Part shown: positions 35,956 to 45,272 of the stretch, piece after piece
How the letters are laid out: the number at the start of each line of letters is the position of its first letter
Position numbering within the stretch: position 1 is the first letter of the stretch
Assembly (NCBI RefSeq): GCF_000956595.1
Contig: NZ_JYOO01000026.1
Coordinates: 1 to 64,000 of the forward strand
Reading direction: 5' to 3'
Length of the DNA: 64,000 nucleotides
DNA from: Priestia aryabhattai B8W22
Lineage (GTDB): Bacteria; Bacillota; Bacilli; Bacillales; Bacillaceae_H
Program-made: the position numbers and the translations under genes
The notes under the pieces: generated by a model
Told to the model about the DNA's origin: nothing
Databases searched by the model: none
Seen by the model: the letters and a program-made list of their open reading frames with translations, nothing else

Positions 35956-36642
35956 TTAATTTATTTTTAACATATAGCGGTTAATAGGTCTCCCCACTCT
36001 GCCGTATTCAACTGATAATTTCAGCTCGTTTTCCTGTTCTAAAAACTCTAAATACCTTCTTGCCGTAACACGCGCAATTCCTACGCCGTCCGCCACTTCT
36101 TCAGCAGAAATCGGATGATTTTGTTTGGAAAGATATTGTTGTATCCTCCTTAACGTAACCGCATTTAGCCCTTTTGGAAGCAAATCGGATTTTTCTTCGA
36201 ATTGCTGAAACAGCATAGAATCTAATTCAGACTGAGTAATATGTTCTTTTTGACTTATTTTAACTTGAAACGAACGATACTGCTCAAGCGCTTGCTTCAT
36301 TCGTTCAAACTTGAACGGTTTCATAATATAATCCACCGCGCCGTACTGAAGAACTTTTCGTACGGTTTCAATATCACTTGCAGCCGTAACTGCTATCACG
36401 TCTGTTTTATAGCCATTTGATCGAATTTGCTGTAAGGTGGTTAGGCCATCTTGACTAGGCATGTACATATCAATAATCGTTAAATCAGGCTGATGCTGTT
36501 TAATGAGCTGTATACCTTCTAAACCATTCGAAGCTGCAGCGATAACGATGAATCCTTCAACTTGTTCAATAAATTGGCGGTTCACTTCTTGTACCATAGG
36601 ATCGTCTTCTATGAGAAGCACCGTCCATTCTTTTTTATTCAT
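35956..36642 (-). CDS. dctR: Response regulator DctR
   Basis: A 228-aa CitB-type response regulator paralogous to CitT in this window. The receiver has 'VLLIEDDPMVQEVNRQF' with phospho-acceptor Asp58 in LTIIDMYMP and switch Lys in YIMKPF. The C-terminal HTH is 'HPISAEEVADGVGIARVTARRYLEFLEQ'. With DctS it should activate C4-dicarboxylate uptake. It follows dctS by 12 bp and shares its transcript. Confidence 0.88.
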   Translation of the reverse strand: MNKKEWTVLLIEDDPMVQEVNRQFIEQVEGFIVIAAASNGLEGIQLIKQHQPDLTIIDMYMPSQDGLTTLQQIRSNGYKTDVIAVTAASDIETVRKVLQYGAVDYIMKPFKFERMKQALEQYRSFQVKISQKEHITQSELDSMLFQQFEEKSDLLPKGLNAVTLRRIQQYLSKQNHPISAEEVADGVGIARVTARRYLEFLEQENELKLSVEYGRVGRPINRYMLKIN

Positions 36643-36654
36643 TTCCCACTCCCC

Positions 36655-38223
36655 CTATAAAAAGAATGTAATGATAAAAGTCGTTCCAACATCTAATTCT
36701 GACTCTACTTCGATCTGACCGTTTCCTTTTTCAACAATTTGTTTTACTAAATGCAAACCAATTCCTCTATTTTCCTTTGCTTTGGTTGAAAAACCTTCAT
36801 CAAAGATTCTGTCTACTTGATCTTCATTCATGCCACATCCGTTATCTTCAACTAATATAGAAAGAATGCCGTCATTTTGTTCCATACTTATATAGACCTT
36901 CCGTTCACGACGCTCCATATGCTGATACGAATCAAAAGCGTTCTCAATTAAGTTACCAATAATAATCACAAAATCATGATGATCTAAGTAAGGAGGAAAT
37001 GAGTGAAGCTCGCTGTGGCGATCGATAGCTAACTCAATTCCAAGTTCTTTGGCACGGCTGACTTTACTCAACAGCAACCCCGATATACTTTCATCTTTAA
37101 TATGTTTATGAAGAAATTGGGTGAGCTCTTCTTGCTGTTCAGACACTTGAAAAACGTACTGCAGAGCCTTGTCCTTATTTCCAAGTTGGATAAGTCCTGC
37201 AATCGTATGAAGTTTATTCATGTATTCATGGTTTTGAACTCTAAGAGCGCTTACAAATGATTTAACTCCTGTTAGCTCTTCAGCTAATTTTTTAACTTCT
37301 GTTCTGTCTTGAAAAATAGCGACCGCACCGACTGTGTGATTATTAACCTTAATCGGCACACGATTGCTTAAAATATTCAAATTTCGAACTTGAAGCTCTC
37401 GATTATAAACAGGCTGATTAAGCTGCAGAATTTCTGGCAGTCTTGTATCTGGAATCACATCATAGATCTTTTTTCCAATTACCTCATCGGGTACATCCAT
37501 CATAATTTTCGCTTTATGATTAAAAATAGTGATGTTCTCCTCTTTATCAATGGCAATGACTCCTTCATGCATGGCATTAAAGGTCTCCGTTCGTTCTACG
37601 AACAAACGGGCAATTTCATGGGGTTCAAGCTCAAACATCTCTTTTTTAATACGAGATGCAAGCGCCCACGCTCCCCATCCTCCAAAAAAAAGAGCAAGAC
37701 CTGAGATAAGAGAGATTTCTTTTTTTAAACTTAAAATGACCTCTGTAAATTTCGGAAGAAGATAGCCTGAGACAACCACTCCTACTTGTTCATGCTGATC
37801 GTTTACAACGGGCACAAAAGAGCGAATGACCATTCCGCCTTCTCCTTTTGCTTTATCGGTATAGGTATGTTCTGCAAACGCCTGTCCCTCATCATCTCCT
37901 TTAGAAATTTTTCCAATCATGCTTTGCAAAGGGTGAGACAAACGTTCATGATTCATATTCATAACCACTACATAATAAGCACCGTGAATAATGCGAATCG
38001 GCTCTACAATTTGATTAATGTTCTTGCTATCTTTTTCAATTTTTTCTCGAATTTCAGGCATTTCAGCAACTGTTCTCGAAGTGATTAAAGCCCTTTGCTC
38101 TAAATCATTTTCTTTTGACTGCACAAAATTATTAATCACGACAATACTTGCTAAAAACAACGAAAAGACCACGATAAAAAAGATTAACCCCGTCATTTTC
38201 GTTTGCATTGATAAGCGCATCAT
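36655..38223 (-). CDS. dctS: C4-dicarboxylate sensor kinase DctS
   Basis: A 522-aa CitA/DcuS-type histidine kinase. Two membrane helices (about 8-30 and 168-190) flank an extracytoplasmic PASp domain. A cytoplasmic PAS ('VIAIDKEENITIFNHKAKIMMDV'), the His in 'LRVQNHEYMNKLHTIAGLIQLGN' and the HATPase N, G1 and G2 boxes (NLIENAFDSYQ, DNGCGMN, GIGLHLVKQIV) follow. In B. subtilis DctS responds to fumarate/succinate and uses DctB as an extracellular partner; here dctB, divergent from dctS, is frameshifted. An AGGTG RBS precedes the first ATG. Confidence 0.88.
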   Translation of the reverse strand: MMRLSMQTKMTGLIFFIVVFSLFLASIVVINNFVQSKENDLEQRALITSRTVAEMPEIREKIEKDSKNINQIVEPIRIIHGAYYVVVMNMNHERLSHPLQSMIGKISKGDDEGQAFAEHTYTDKAKGEGGMVIRSFVPVVNDQHEQVGVVVSGYLLPKFTEVILSLKKEISLISGLALFFGGWGAWALASRIKKEMFELEPHEIARLFVERTETFNAMHEGVIAIDKEENITIFNHKAKIMMDVPDEVIGKKIYDVIPDTRLPEILQLNQPVYNRELQVRNLNILSNRVPIKVNNHTVGAVAIFQDRTEVKKLAEELTGVKSFVSALRVQNHEYMNKLHTIAGLIQLGNKDKALQYVFQVSEQQEELTQFLHKHIKDESISGLLLSKVSRAKELGIELAIDRHSELHSFPPYLDHHDFVIIIGNLIENAFDSYQHMERRERKVYISMEQNDGILSILVEDNGCGMNEDQVDRIFDEGFSTKAKENRGIGLHLVKQIVEKGNGQIEVESELDVGTTFIITFFL

Positions 38224-38331
38224 AGCGGAACACCTACTGCTGATTGAAGTTTATTTTAATTTTACCACGTTGAGAAATTGCGTGTTAGAATATTCGTAGA
38301 GAAAAATTATTGAATCGCGGGGTTGGACATT

Positions 38332-39391
38332 TTGAAGATGTTTATAGGGGCAAGTATCATTGTTAGCGTTTTCTTAATGATCTATGTTTTTTTGCAGTAT
38401 ACGGTTATAAATCAGGATAATGTGTATCATGATGATGAGCAAAAAGGATTAAATAAACAAATTGTGATTAATTTTAGCCACGTTGTAGCTGAAAACACTC
38501 CAAAAGGCTTAGCCGCTCAAAAATTTGCTGAAATCGTTAATCAAAAATCGGATGGTAAAGTTAAAATTGAAGTATATTCAAACGGTGTATTGTATTCAGA
38601 CGACGAAGAACTTGCCGCCCTTCGCCGAAATGATGTACAAATGATTGCACCTTCCATTTCAAAGCTAAGCGACCTCTCCCCTACGTGGCAACTTTTTGAT
38701 CTTCCCTTCATTTTCGATGATTACAGCGAGGCAAAACAAGTGTTTACGGGCAAAATCGGACAGGATTTGTTGAGTACGCTGCAAGAGAAAAACATTAAAG
38801 GGCTTGCTTTATGGAGCAACGGCTTTAAACAAATGACTAGCAATACAAAACCTTTGCTCCATCCAGCAGATTTTCAAGATCAAACGTTTCGCATTATGCC
38901 AAGTGGAGTAATCAAAAAACAATTCGAACTTCTTGGCGCCAAGCCTCAGGCTGTCTCGTTTAATAAAGTATATCAATCCCTTGAACGACAGGAATTTGAT
39001 GGTCAGGAAAACACCATTTCTAATATTTATTCAAAACGTTTGTACGAGCTGCAAAAATATATGACCATCAGCAACCATGGATACTTAGGCTATGCTGTTT
39101 TAATGGATGAAAAGTATTGGGACAGACTCCCTGAAGATGTAAAACAACTATTAAGTGATGCAATGGTAGAAACAACTAACTGGATTTGGAATCAATCAAA
39201 AATGATGAACGATAAACAGCTGCAGCAAATAAAAAATAAAATCTGGCATGCGCGTTTATTACTTAAATGATACACAGAAAGCCGAATGGAAAAAGCAGTT
39301 TACCTCTCTTTATCAATCGTTTGAAAACAATGCAACAAAACAAACGCTTGATATCATTGAGCAAATAAAGAATATCGAAAGCCAAAAGTGA
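38332..39391 (+). pseudogene. dctB: Frameshifted C4-dicarboxylate-binding protein DctB
   Basis: A TRAP-type (DctP-family) binding protein. After an N-terminal membrane anchor it has 'INFSHVVAENTPKGLAAQKFAEIVNQKSDGKVKIEVYSNGVLYSD', 'FRIMPSGVIKKQFELLGAKPQAVSFNKVYQSLERQEFDGQENTISNIYSK' and 'ISNHGYLGYAVLMDEKYW', as in B. subtilis DctB. The main frame stops at 39270, but the missing C-terminus (MRVYYLNDTQKAEWKKQFTS... to the stop at 39391) is intact in the +1 frame. One extra A in the A-rich stretch near 39228-39242 explains it. The terminator sits at the second stop. About 50 residues are replaced by a short aberrant tail. It could be a genuine mutation or a homopolymer read error. The start is probably TTG at 38332. 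Confidence 0.85.
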
Positions 39392-39416
39392 TGACTATAT
39401 GTTCATCACTTTTTTT
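39388..39416 (+). terminator. Terminator of dctB
   Basis: The stem GTGATGA/TCATCAC is followed by seven T. It overlaps the ancestral dctB stop codon at 39389-39391 and separates dctB from dctP. Confidence 0.85.
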
Positions 39417-39434
39417 GACCAAAATGACCAAAAA
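39416..39434 (+). promoter_or_regulatory. Tandem TGACCAAAA repeats, candidate DctR site
   Basis: Two abutting copies of TGACCAAAA end about 33 bp above the dctP -35. Direct repeats there fit an activator site for the CitB-type regulator DctR, but no consensus is known to me. Confidence 0.4.
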
Positions 39435-39467
39435 GAACATTATCACCAGAAATATAAATAGTTAAAA

Positions 39468-39496
39468 TTATCAGTTAATATAAGGATAAGGATAAT
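39468..39496 (+). promoter_or_regulatory. dctP promoter
   Basis: TTATCA (39468-39473), a 17-nt spacer and GATAAT (39491-39496). Confidence 0.6.
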
Positions 39497-39510
39497 GTAA
39501 GCGTTAACAA
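39495..39510 (+). promoter_or_regulatory. cre site (CcpA) at dctP start
   Basis: ATGTAAGCGTTAACAA matches WTGNAANCGNWWNCAW at every position and covers the predicted transcription start, so dctP should be repressed by glucose through CcpA. Confidence 0.85.
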
Positions 39511-39536
39511 AAACATTCTCGAAAGGAGCATTACGT

Positions 39537-40805
39537 ATGAAATTAAGTTTTAAAAATCTAACTGTTCAAGTTGTTATCGGTATCCTTCTTGGTATTGCAA
39601 TTGGCTTCATGTTTCCTGAATTTGGAGCTAAATTAAAAGTATTGGCTGATATCTTCATTAAATTAATTAAGATGGTGATTGCCCCAATTATTTTCTTAAC
39701 AGTGGTCATCGGTATCGGAAGCATGGGAGATTTAAAGAAAGTGGGACGAATTGGAGGTAAAGCTCTTTTATACTTTGAGATTGTCACTACTTTTGCCTTA
39801 GCAATTGGAATTATCGTTGTAAACTTTATCAAACCAGGGGCTGGCTTTAATATCAACGGCGCAAGCGGAGCTGATGTTACTCAATATACGCAGCAAGCAG
39901 CTGAAGCGGAGCATGGCTTTATGGAGTTTATCATGGGAATTATTCCAGACAGCGTATTTGGCGCAATGGCAAATGGTGAATTATTGCCAATCTTATTCTT
40001 TGCCGTACTATTTGGAATGGCTACAGCTACACTTGGCGAAAAAGCGGCTCCTGTCATTACATTCTTTGAACGCTGTACAGATATTTTCTTTGGAATTGTT
40101 AATATGATTATGAAACTTTCACCTATTGCGGCGTTTGGAGCGATGGCTTATACGATCGGTAACTTTGGAATAGGCTCTCTTCAAAAACTCGGTTTCTTAA
40201 TGGGATCTGTTTACATTACTATGTTCTTATTTATCGTATTTGTACTTGGAACCATTGCTAAGATTTATGGATTTAATATTTTTAAATTCATTGCTTTTAT
40301 TAAGGAAGAAATTCTACTTGTATTAGGTACGTCTTCTTCGGAATCTGCACTGCCAAAAATGATGGACAAAATGGAGAAGTACGGATGTTCAAAATCTGTA
40401 GTAGGACTTGTCATTCCAACTGGCTACTCATTTAATCTAGATGGAACAGCAATCTACTTATCCATGGCTGCTATCTTTATCGCTCAAGCGTATGGAGTCG
40501 ACCTGTCGTTAATGCAAGAGATTACGCTACTTGGTATTTTAATGCTAACGTCTAAAGGAGCTGCCGGAGTTACTGGCTCTGGATTTATTACACTAGCAGC
40601 TACGCTTGCTGCATTCCCGATGATTCCAGTTGAAGGAATCGCGCTGTTAATTGGTGTAGACCGCTTCATGTCGGAAGCTCGTGCCATTACGAACTTAATT
40701 GGAAATGGTGTAGCAACTGTAGTTGTATCAAAAATGGAAAATGAATTTCATCCTCCTGTAGAGACGATACAAGACGTTAATTCTGCACCTCCATTAGCTA
40801 AGTAA
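39537..40805 (+). CDS. dctP: C4-dicarboxylate:cation symporter DctP (DctA family)
   Basis: A 422-aa DAACS-family carrier. Hallmarks are '[38 protein letters not shown]', the serine-rich re-entrant loop '[30 protein letters not shown]', '[27 protein letters not shown]' and '[26 protein letters not shown]'. It imports succinate, fumarate and malate. It lies downstream of dctB with its own promoter, a cre site and a candidate DctR site. Good RBS GAAAGGAGC. Confidence 0.93.
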   Translation: MKLSFKNLTVQVVIGILLGIAIGFMFPEFGAKLKVLADIFIKLIKMVIAPIIFLTVVIGIGSMGDLKKVGRIGGKALLYFEIVTTFALAIGIIVVNFIKPGAGFNINGASGADVTQYTQQAAEAEHGFMEFIMGIIPDSVFGAMANGELLPILFFAVLFGMATATLGEKAAPVITFFERCTDIFFGIVNMIMKLSPIAAFGAMAYTIGNFGIGSLQKLGFLMGSVYITMFLFIVFVLGTIAKIYGFNIFKFIAFIKEEILLVLGTSSSESALPKMMDKMEKYGCSKSVVGLVIPTGYSFNLDGTAIYLSMAAIFIAQAYGVDLSLMQEITLLGILMLTSKGAAGVTGSGFITLAATLAAFPMIPVEGIALLIGVDRFMSEARAITNLIGNGVATVVVSKMENEFHPPVETIQDVNSAPPLAK

Positions 40806-40806
40806 T

Positions 40807-41149
40807 AAAAAAAGAGGTTGAGACATAGCGAGATGAATCCAATCTAAAGACGAATAAATGGGATACATGAGCTGAACCGCTTATGACACCGCAGTTGATT
40901 TCCGTACAAGACTTCGCTTTCCGCGGGCGGCCGATGAGCCTCCTCGTCGCGTACGCTCCTGCGGGGTCTCATCTGTTCCGCTTTTCCCGCAGGAGTCTCC
41001 GCCTTGTCCTCCAATCAACTGCTAGAAGGATCTAAACAAATGAAGCCTACGTTCACCCCCAACCAAAAAACGAACCACTAATCAAACATTTTGATTAGTG
41101 GTTCGTTTTTCACTTCATCTTAAACACTTTTGTCCCAACCTCTTTTTTA
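40807..41149 (-). repeat. Dispersed terminator repeat, copy D (full length)
   Basis: This copy of about 343 bp fills the gap between the convergent stops of dctP (40805) and the TerC gene (41153). Order from left: AAAGAGGTTGAGACATAG terminus, 'ccaatctaaagacg' block, 'gacaccgcagttgatttcc', GC-rich core (about 40916-41012, with nested stems such as CCGCGGGCGGCC and CTCCTGCGGG/CCCGCAGGAG), 'ctgctagaagga', 'cctacgttcacc', hairpin AACGAACCACTAATCAAA/TTTGATTAGTGGTTCGTT, and the inverted terminus TGTCCCAACCTCTTTT. The core resembles a GC-rich repeat seen widely in Bacillaceae. Confidence 0.9.
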
Positions 41150-41152
41150 GGA

Positions 41153-41818
41153 TTAATGCGTTTCTTTTTTAGAACGTCCGCTAAGTTTCCCAACGACAAC
41201 AACTAAAATAGCTAACAAAATAGGAACAATTGTATGCAAATGCGGATTTAATCCTTCTAATACATGTCCTACCGCTTTGTCTTTAAAGATCATTTCACCA
41301 GCAGTATAGCCAAGAAGCGCTGCTCCGGCAATGATGATAATCGGGAATTTTTCCATGATTTTCATTAAAAGCTGACTTCCCCAAATGATTAACGGAATGC
41401 TGATAACAAGACCAAGGATAATGAGTAGAATACTGCCGTTAGCCGCACCCGCAACCGCCACTACGTTATCTAAACTCATAACAAGATCCGCTATAATAAT
41501 TGTTTTAATAGCACCTGCTAGAGTTGAATTCGCTTTAATATCTCCGTCATCTTCACCTTTTAAAAGACTAATCGCAATCCATAGAAGAAGCAGGCCTCCG
41601 ATGAAATTTAAAAATGGGATTGTTAATAAATATACAGCGACAAACGTTAGCCCTACACGTAATACAACCGCTCCTAATGTACCGAAAACAACCGCTTTGT
41701 TTCGATGCTCGTCCGGAAGATTCCGACAAGCTAAAGCAATCACGACTGCGTTATCGCCACTCAGTACAATGTTAATCAGTAAAATTTCTAAAAGATTTAA
41801 AATAAAACTCTGATCCAT
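41153..41818 (-). CDS. TerC-family membrane protein (YjbE-like)
   Basis: A 221-aa, seven-helix protein starting 'MDQSFILNLLEILLINIVLSGDNAVVIALACRNLPDEHRNKAVVFGTLGAVVLRV'. A second acidic motif lies in 'IIIADLVMSLDNVVAVAGAANGS'. The paired S-G-D-N-A and S-L-D-N-V elements are the TerC signature. In Bacillus, TerC proteins (YceF, YkoY, YjbE) take part in Mn2+ efflux or metalation of secreted proteins; the sequence looks nearest to YjbE. No yybP-ykoY manganese riboswitch is visible upstream. RBS TCAAGGAG. Confidence 0.85.
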   Translation of the reverse strand: MDQSFILNLLEILLINIVLSGDNAVVIALACRNLPDEHRNKAVVFGTLGAVVLRVGLTFVAVYLLTIPFLNFIGGLLLLWIAISLLKGEDDGDIKANSTLAGAIKTIIIADLVMSLDNVVAVAGAANGSILLIILGLVISIPLIIWGSQLLMKIMEKFPIIIIAGAALLGYTAGEMIFKDKAVGHVLEGLNPHLHTIVPILLAILVVVVGKLSGRSKKETH

Positions 41819-42201
41819 AAAAAAACTCCTTGATTGATTTTTATTAGTCTATTTCTCTATCTCTTATTTCATTACTAGAAATAGAGAACTAAAACTCTAT
41901 CAATATAACCTATAACCCGTTCTTACCCTTTAATGAAAAGAAGTAGTTATTTCACTAACAGTATTTTATCACTAAAAAGAAATTTGAAATAGGTATTTGT
42001 AAAGGAAAAGTCAGTTCATTACAATAAATCAAACCTTATTCTTTATCTTTCATCTGTTTTTCACCATCATCCTCTACTATTAGTAGAAGGAGAGCATTTA
42101 TAAAAAATAGAGTACTTTTTATAAATAATACAAGCCTCCAATGCTTCTTCGTTATTTTGTAGTTTTTCGTCAGCTACGATATAAGAAGGGAGAAAACAGG
42201 T
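41819..42201. other. Divergent non-coding region, TerC / YolD-like 3
   Basis: A 383-bp AT-rich stretch without a gene. It contains the dyads TCTACT-ATT-AGTAGA (around 42074-42088) and TTATAAAAA-N8-TTTTTATAA (around 42097-42123), possible regulatory sites for the YolD-like gene. I see no riboswitch. Confidence 0.4.
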
Positions 42202-42384
42202 ATGATTTTAAAAGCATTAAAAACGAATAAATTACTAACTATTAACTACCAAAACAACGGTTTTGTTCAAACGGTCAAAGGTTATATTCAAAACTTAAAC
42301 TTGCTCGAACAAACTCTGCTATTAAAAGATGAAAATCAGCATGTGCGATCACTTCGACTATCAAGTATTAAAAATATTTATTGA
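42202..42384 (+). CDS. YolD-like small protein, paralogue 3
   Basis: A 60-aa protein sharing the MILKALKTNK start, the 'TINYQNNGFVQTVKGYIQNLNLLEQTLLLKDE' core and the RLSSIKNIY end with the genes at 28323 and 30904 (about two thirds identical to paralogue 2). RBS AGAAGGGAG. It ends at a partial copy of the dispersed repeat, which supplies its terminator. Function unknown. Confidence 0.8.
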   Translation: MILKALKTNKLLTINYQNNGFVQTVKGYIQNLNLLEQTLLLKDENQHVRSLRLSSIKNIY

Positions 42385-42461
42385 TTGAAAAAAGATCCGA
42401 ACGATTCATCGTTCGGATCTTCTTTAAGCTAAATAAAATACTTTTGTCCCAGCCTCTTTTT
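42385..42461 (-). repeat. Dispersed terminator repeat, copy E (hairpin end only)
   Basis: Only the hairpin (AAGATCCGAACGAT/ATCGTTCGGATCTT) and the adjoining 'ataaaatacttttgtcccagcctcttttt' terminus remain. It fits exactly between the convergent stops of the YolD-like gene and bioA. Confidence 0.85.
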
Positions 42462-42463
42462 AT

Positions 42464-43837
42464 TTAGCTCACTTTATAGCGTGCGATCACTTCTTTAATT
42501 GATTCATATACAATTTCAACCATTGTTTTTAATTCTTCCTCCGCCATTGAAAGAATAGGCATCATTGTAATCACAGGACCTAGCTCTCTAATAATTAAAC
42601 CTTTTTGGCGAGCCGCTAAAATAATGTCTCCAACGACTTTTTTATCTTCAAAAATCGATTTTGTTTGACGGTCTTTCACAATCTCGATTCCTGCCATTAA
42701 ACCTCGTTGTCTAATGTCTCCCACATTAGGCAGGTCATAAAGCTTTAATAGATAGCGTTTAAACACTTTTTCCTTTTCTTTTATACTACGGATTAATTCT
42801 CTTTCTTCTATCAGTTCAATATTTCTAAGCGCTACTGCACAGGCTAATTGATTTCCCGTATACGTATGGCCATGGAAGAACGTTTTATTTTCATCCGGAT
42901 GAGCTAAAAAAGCATTAAATATCTTTTCGCTTGTTAACGTAGCAGCAAGCGGCATATATCCTCCTGTTATCCCTTTTCCTACACACATAATGTCTGGTAC
43001 TACGTCTTCTTGTTCACATGCAAACATCGTTCCTGTTCGTCCAAACCCAACCGCTACTTCATCACAAATGAGCAATACCCCGTACGCTTTGCACAGCCGC
43101 TCTACTTGTTTTAAAAAGCCGGGAGGATGGGTAATAATACCCGCTGCTCCTTGCACAAGCGGTTCAATAATCAAGCCGGCTACTTCTTCTCCGTTGTTCT
43201 GCAAGAGCTTCTCTAGCTGTTGAATACAGTAAGCTGAAGCTTGCTCTTCGGTTTCGAACCCGTCCATACGGTAAGTGTAAGGAGAAGGTGTGGGAATTCG
43301 TTCAAACAGCAACGGCTTAAAGATACGATGAAATAAATCCATGCCTCCTACACTGACTGCCCCGATTGTATCTCCGTGATATGCCTCATTCAATGAGATA
43401 AATTTACTTTTGTTTTTGTACTTTACAGAGTCGAGATTTTGCCAATATTGATAGGCAATTTTCAACGCAATTTCAACAGCGGCGGAGCCTGTATCAGAGT
43501 AGAAGACTTTCGATAAGCTGCCAGGAGTAATTTCCGCTAGCTTTTTGGCTAACAAAATGGATGGAACGTTTGCCGATCCAAGCAGCGTAGAATGCGCTAA
43601 TCTTTCCACTTGTATATGTAAAGCTGTATTTAATTCCGGATCATTATGTCCATGCACGTTGACCCATAGAGAAGCGTATCCATCTAAATATTTGTTTCCC
43701 TCTACATCATATAAATAGCTTCCTTCTCCTCTTTCAATAATAAGAGGATTCGATTGACGGTAAGCTTTCATTTGTGTAAACGGATGCCATACATATTCTT
43801 TATCCCATTTCTCCAGCTCAACTTTTTGATACGGCAC
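42464..43837 (-). CDS. bioA: Adenosylmethionine-8-amino-7-oxononanoate aminotransferase
   Basis: A 457-aa class-III PLP aminotransferase of biotin synthesis (KAPA to DAPA with SAM as amino donor). N-terminal 'WDKEYVWHPFTQMKAY' and 'ASLWVNVHGHNDPELNTAL' are BioA hallmarks. 'YSDTGSAAVEIALKIAYQYW', 'CDEVAVGFGRTGTMFACEQ' and the PLP-lysine region 'DIMCVGKGITGGYMPLAATL' follow. I chose GTG at 43837 (GGAGGT 8 nt upstream); it overlaps the bioD end by 20 bp. Third gene of bioY-bioD-bioA; bioB, bioF and bioW/bioI are not in the window. Confidence 0.93.
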   Translation of the reverse strand: MPYQKVELEKWDKEYVWHPFTQMKAYRQSNPLIIERGEGSYLYDVEGNKYLDGYASLWVNVHGHNDPELNTALHIQVERLAHSTLLGSANVPSILLAKKLAEITPGSLSKVFYSDTGSAAVEIALKIAYQYWQNLDSVKYKNKSKFISLNEAYHGDTIGAVSVGGMDLFHRIFKPLLFERIPTPSPYTYRMDGFETEEQASAYCIQQLEKLLQNNGEEVAGLIIEPLVQGAAGIITHPPGFLKQVERLCKAYGVLLICDEVAVGFGRTGTMFACEQEDVVPDIMCVGKGITGGYMPLAATLTSEKIFNAFLAHPDENKTFFHGHTYTGNQLACAVALRNIELIEERELIRSIKEKEKVFKRYLLKLYDLPNVGDIRQRGLMAGIEIVKDRQTKSIFEDKKVVGDIILAARQKGLIIRELGPVITMMPILSMAEEELKTMVEIVYESIKEVIARYKVS

Positions 43838-44540
43838 AGTCAAACACCTCCTGAATATGTTGAATAACACTTTTTTGCCTCATGATTTTCTCAATATATG
43901 CATCTAACTCTTCATCGATATGTGTGAATACTGGAACGGTCATTAAAGATGATATTTGAAGCAGCTTTTCAATCGTTCGAACATTGTCGTTATGAATGAT
44001 ACTGCTGTGATTAAAACGATTAAAAATGAGTCCGTTGATTTTAAGGTGATGCTCACTTGCATATGAAAAGGTAGAAAGCGCATCATGAATAGCTCCTAAT
44101 CCCGTCGTTCCAACAGCAATAACCGGCATTTGTGCATCTATGATCAAATCTTTTGTCATATAAAACGTTGTTTCCTCCTCAATTAAAGGTACGGCAAGAC
44201 CTCCCGCTCCTTCCACGAGCACTACATCAAATTTCTTTTTTAATTCATTAATGCGTGTTAAGACGATTGAAGGCTCCACTTGCTTGTTGCTCAGTGCAAT
44301 AGCCAAATGAGGAGACGTCTCCGGCTTTAACTGATAAATACCCGTATCTGCTACTCCAAGCCTTGTTTCAAACCAGTGAATATCTGGATAACCTCCAATT
44401 TCGTCTTGATAGCCGGTTTGAAATGGTTTGCAAATTGTCGTTTTTATTCCTAGACGACCAAGTACTTTATACAAAATACTTGTAACCAGGGTTTTTCCAA
44501 TATCTGTTCCAGTTCCCGTAATAAAATACGCTTTGCCCAT
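43818..44540 (-). CDS. bioD: Dethiobiotin synthetase
   Basis: A 240-aa ATP-dependent ligase forming dethiobiotin from DAPA and CO2. The P-loop is 'FITGTGTDIGKTLVTSIL' (residues 6-23); the second motif 'VVLVEGAGGLAVPLIEEE' and 'GTTGLGAIHDALSTF' are typical. RBS AAGGAGAG. It starts 32 bp after bioY and overlaps bioA by 20 bp, consistent with one transcript. Confidence 0.93.
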   Translation of the reverse strand: MGKAYFITGTGTDIGKTLVTSILYKVLGRLGIKTTICKPFQTGYQDEIGGYPDIHWFETRLGVADTGIYQLKPETSPHLAIALSNKQVEPSIVLTRINELKKKFDVVLVEGAGGLAVPLIEEETTFYMTKDLIIDAQMPVIAVGTTGLGAIHDALSTFSYASEHHLKINGLIFNRFNHSSIIHNDNVRTIEKLLQISSLMTVPVFTHIDEELDAYIEKIMRQKSVIQHIQEVFDCAVSKS

Positions 44541-44572
44541 TTTCTTTTCTCTCCTTTTTTTCTATGTCTTCA

Positions 44573-45142
44573 TTACCCTGCTTTAACCTGCTTTAATGAC
44601 AAGCGACTAAATTGAGGCTGCATTCGGTGAATCAGCACTGAACATAAAATGCACAATAAAAGGTCTCCAGGCATTGGCAAAACAGCTCCAAAAAGAAGTG
44701 TATCCCTCAGTGAAAGAGGCTTTTCAATTATCCATTTCATTGCTCCGTAAAGCCAGAAGCAGCCGACTGCATACACAATAGCTAACGTAGATAAGTTAGC
44801 TGAAAAGATAGAAAAAGGTTTCTTTAAGTCATATTTTTGAATAAGGTAGCCGTTCATAAATGCCCCTGCAGCATAGCCAATTAAATAGCCAAACGTTGGT
44901 TTGAAGATATAGCCCAAACCTCCTCCTTCTGCAAAAACCGGAACACCGATTAACCCAATACCTATGTAGCATAGCTGACTATACAAACCTAAACGCGGAC
45001 CTAACAGCGCACCGGCTAAATAAACAGGAACAATTTGAAGAGTAAACGGTATGTAGGGAATAGGAATTTTTATAAATGCACCGATCGCCGTTAAAGCTGC
45101 AAATAAGGAAACATACGCCATTGTTTTCGGTTTCATATTCAC
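44573..45142 (-). CDS. bioY: Biotin transporter BioY
   Basis: A 189-aa, six-helix S-component of an ECF (or solitary) biotin importer. 'ALTAIGAFIKIPIPYIPFTLQIVPVYLAGALLGPRLGLYSQLCYIGIGLIGVPVFAEGGG' and 'PTFGYLIGYAAGAFMNGYL' are the family signature. It is the first gene of the operon behind a BirA operator. No energising EcfA/EcfT is adjacent. Confidence 0.93.
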   Translation of the reverse strand: MNMKPKTMAYVSLFAALTAIGAFIKIPIPYIPFTLQIVPVYLAGALLGPRLGLYSQLCYIGIGLIGVPVFAEGGGLGYIFKPTFGYLIGYAAGAFMNGYLIQKYDLKKPFSIFSANLSTLAIVYAVGCFWLYGAMKWIIEKPLSLRDTLLFGAVLPMPGDLLLCILCSVLIHRMQPQFSRLSLKQVKAG

Positions 45143-45190
45143 CCTCCTTTCTCTTTTCGCTGCTTTAAGTTTGCAATAATTTCTTTTTAT

Positions 45191-45221
45191 TTGTCAACTT
45201 TATTTTATTTTAAGTTTACAA
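45191..45221. promoter_or_regulatory. BirA operator of bioYDA
   Basis: TTGTCAAC-N15-GTTTACAA fits the Bacillus BirA site TTGTTAAC-N14-16-GTTAACAA with one change per half. On the minus strand a TTGTTT-16-TAAAAT promoter overlaps it, so the biotin-charged BirA would repress the operon. Confidence 0.88.
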
Positions 45222-45230
45222 ATAAACAAT

Positions 45231-45268
45231 AAAAAAAGACGCAAAAACCTGGGCTTTTGCGTCTTTTT
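45231..45268 (-). terminator. Terminator of the amino acid permease gene
   Basis: The stem AAAAAGACGCAAAA/TTTTGCGTCTTTTT is followed by T on the minus strand, 4 bp past the stop codon. Confidence 0.85.
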
Positions 45269-45272
45269 GATT

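Noticed and set aside
39228-39242. Programmed -1 frameshift in dctB at the A-AAA-AAT heptamer
   Set aside because: The heptamer is in the right phase for -1 slippage, but the conserved C-terminus lies in the +1 frame. A -1 shift would meet a stop within about ten codons, so slippage of that kind would not restore the protein.
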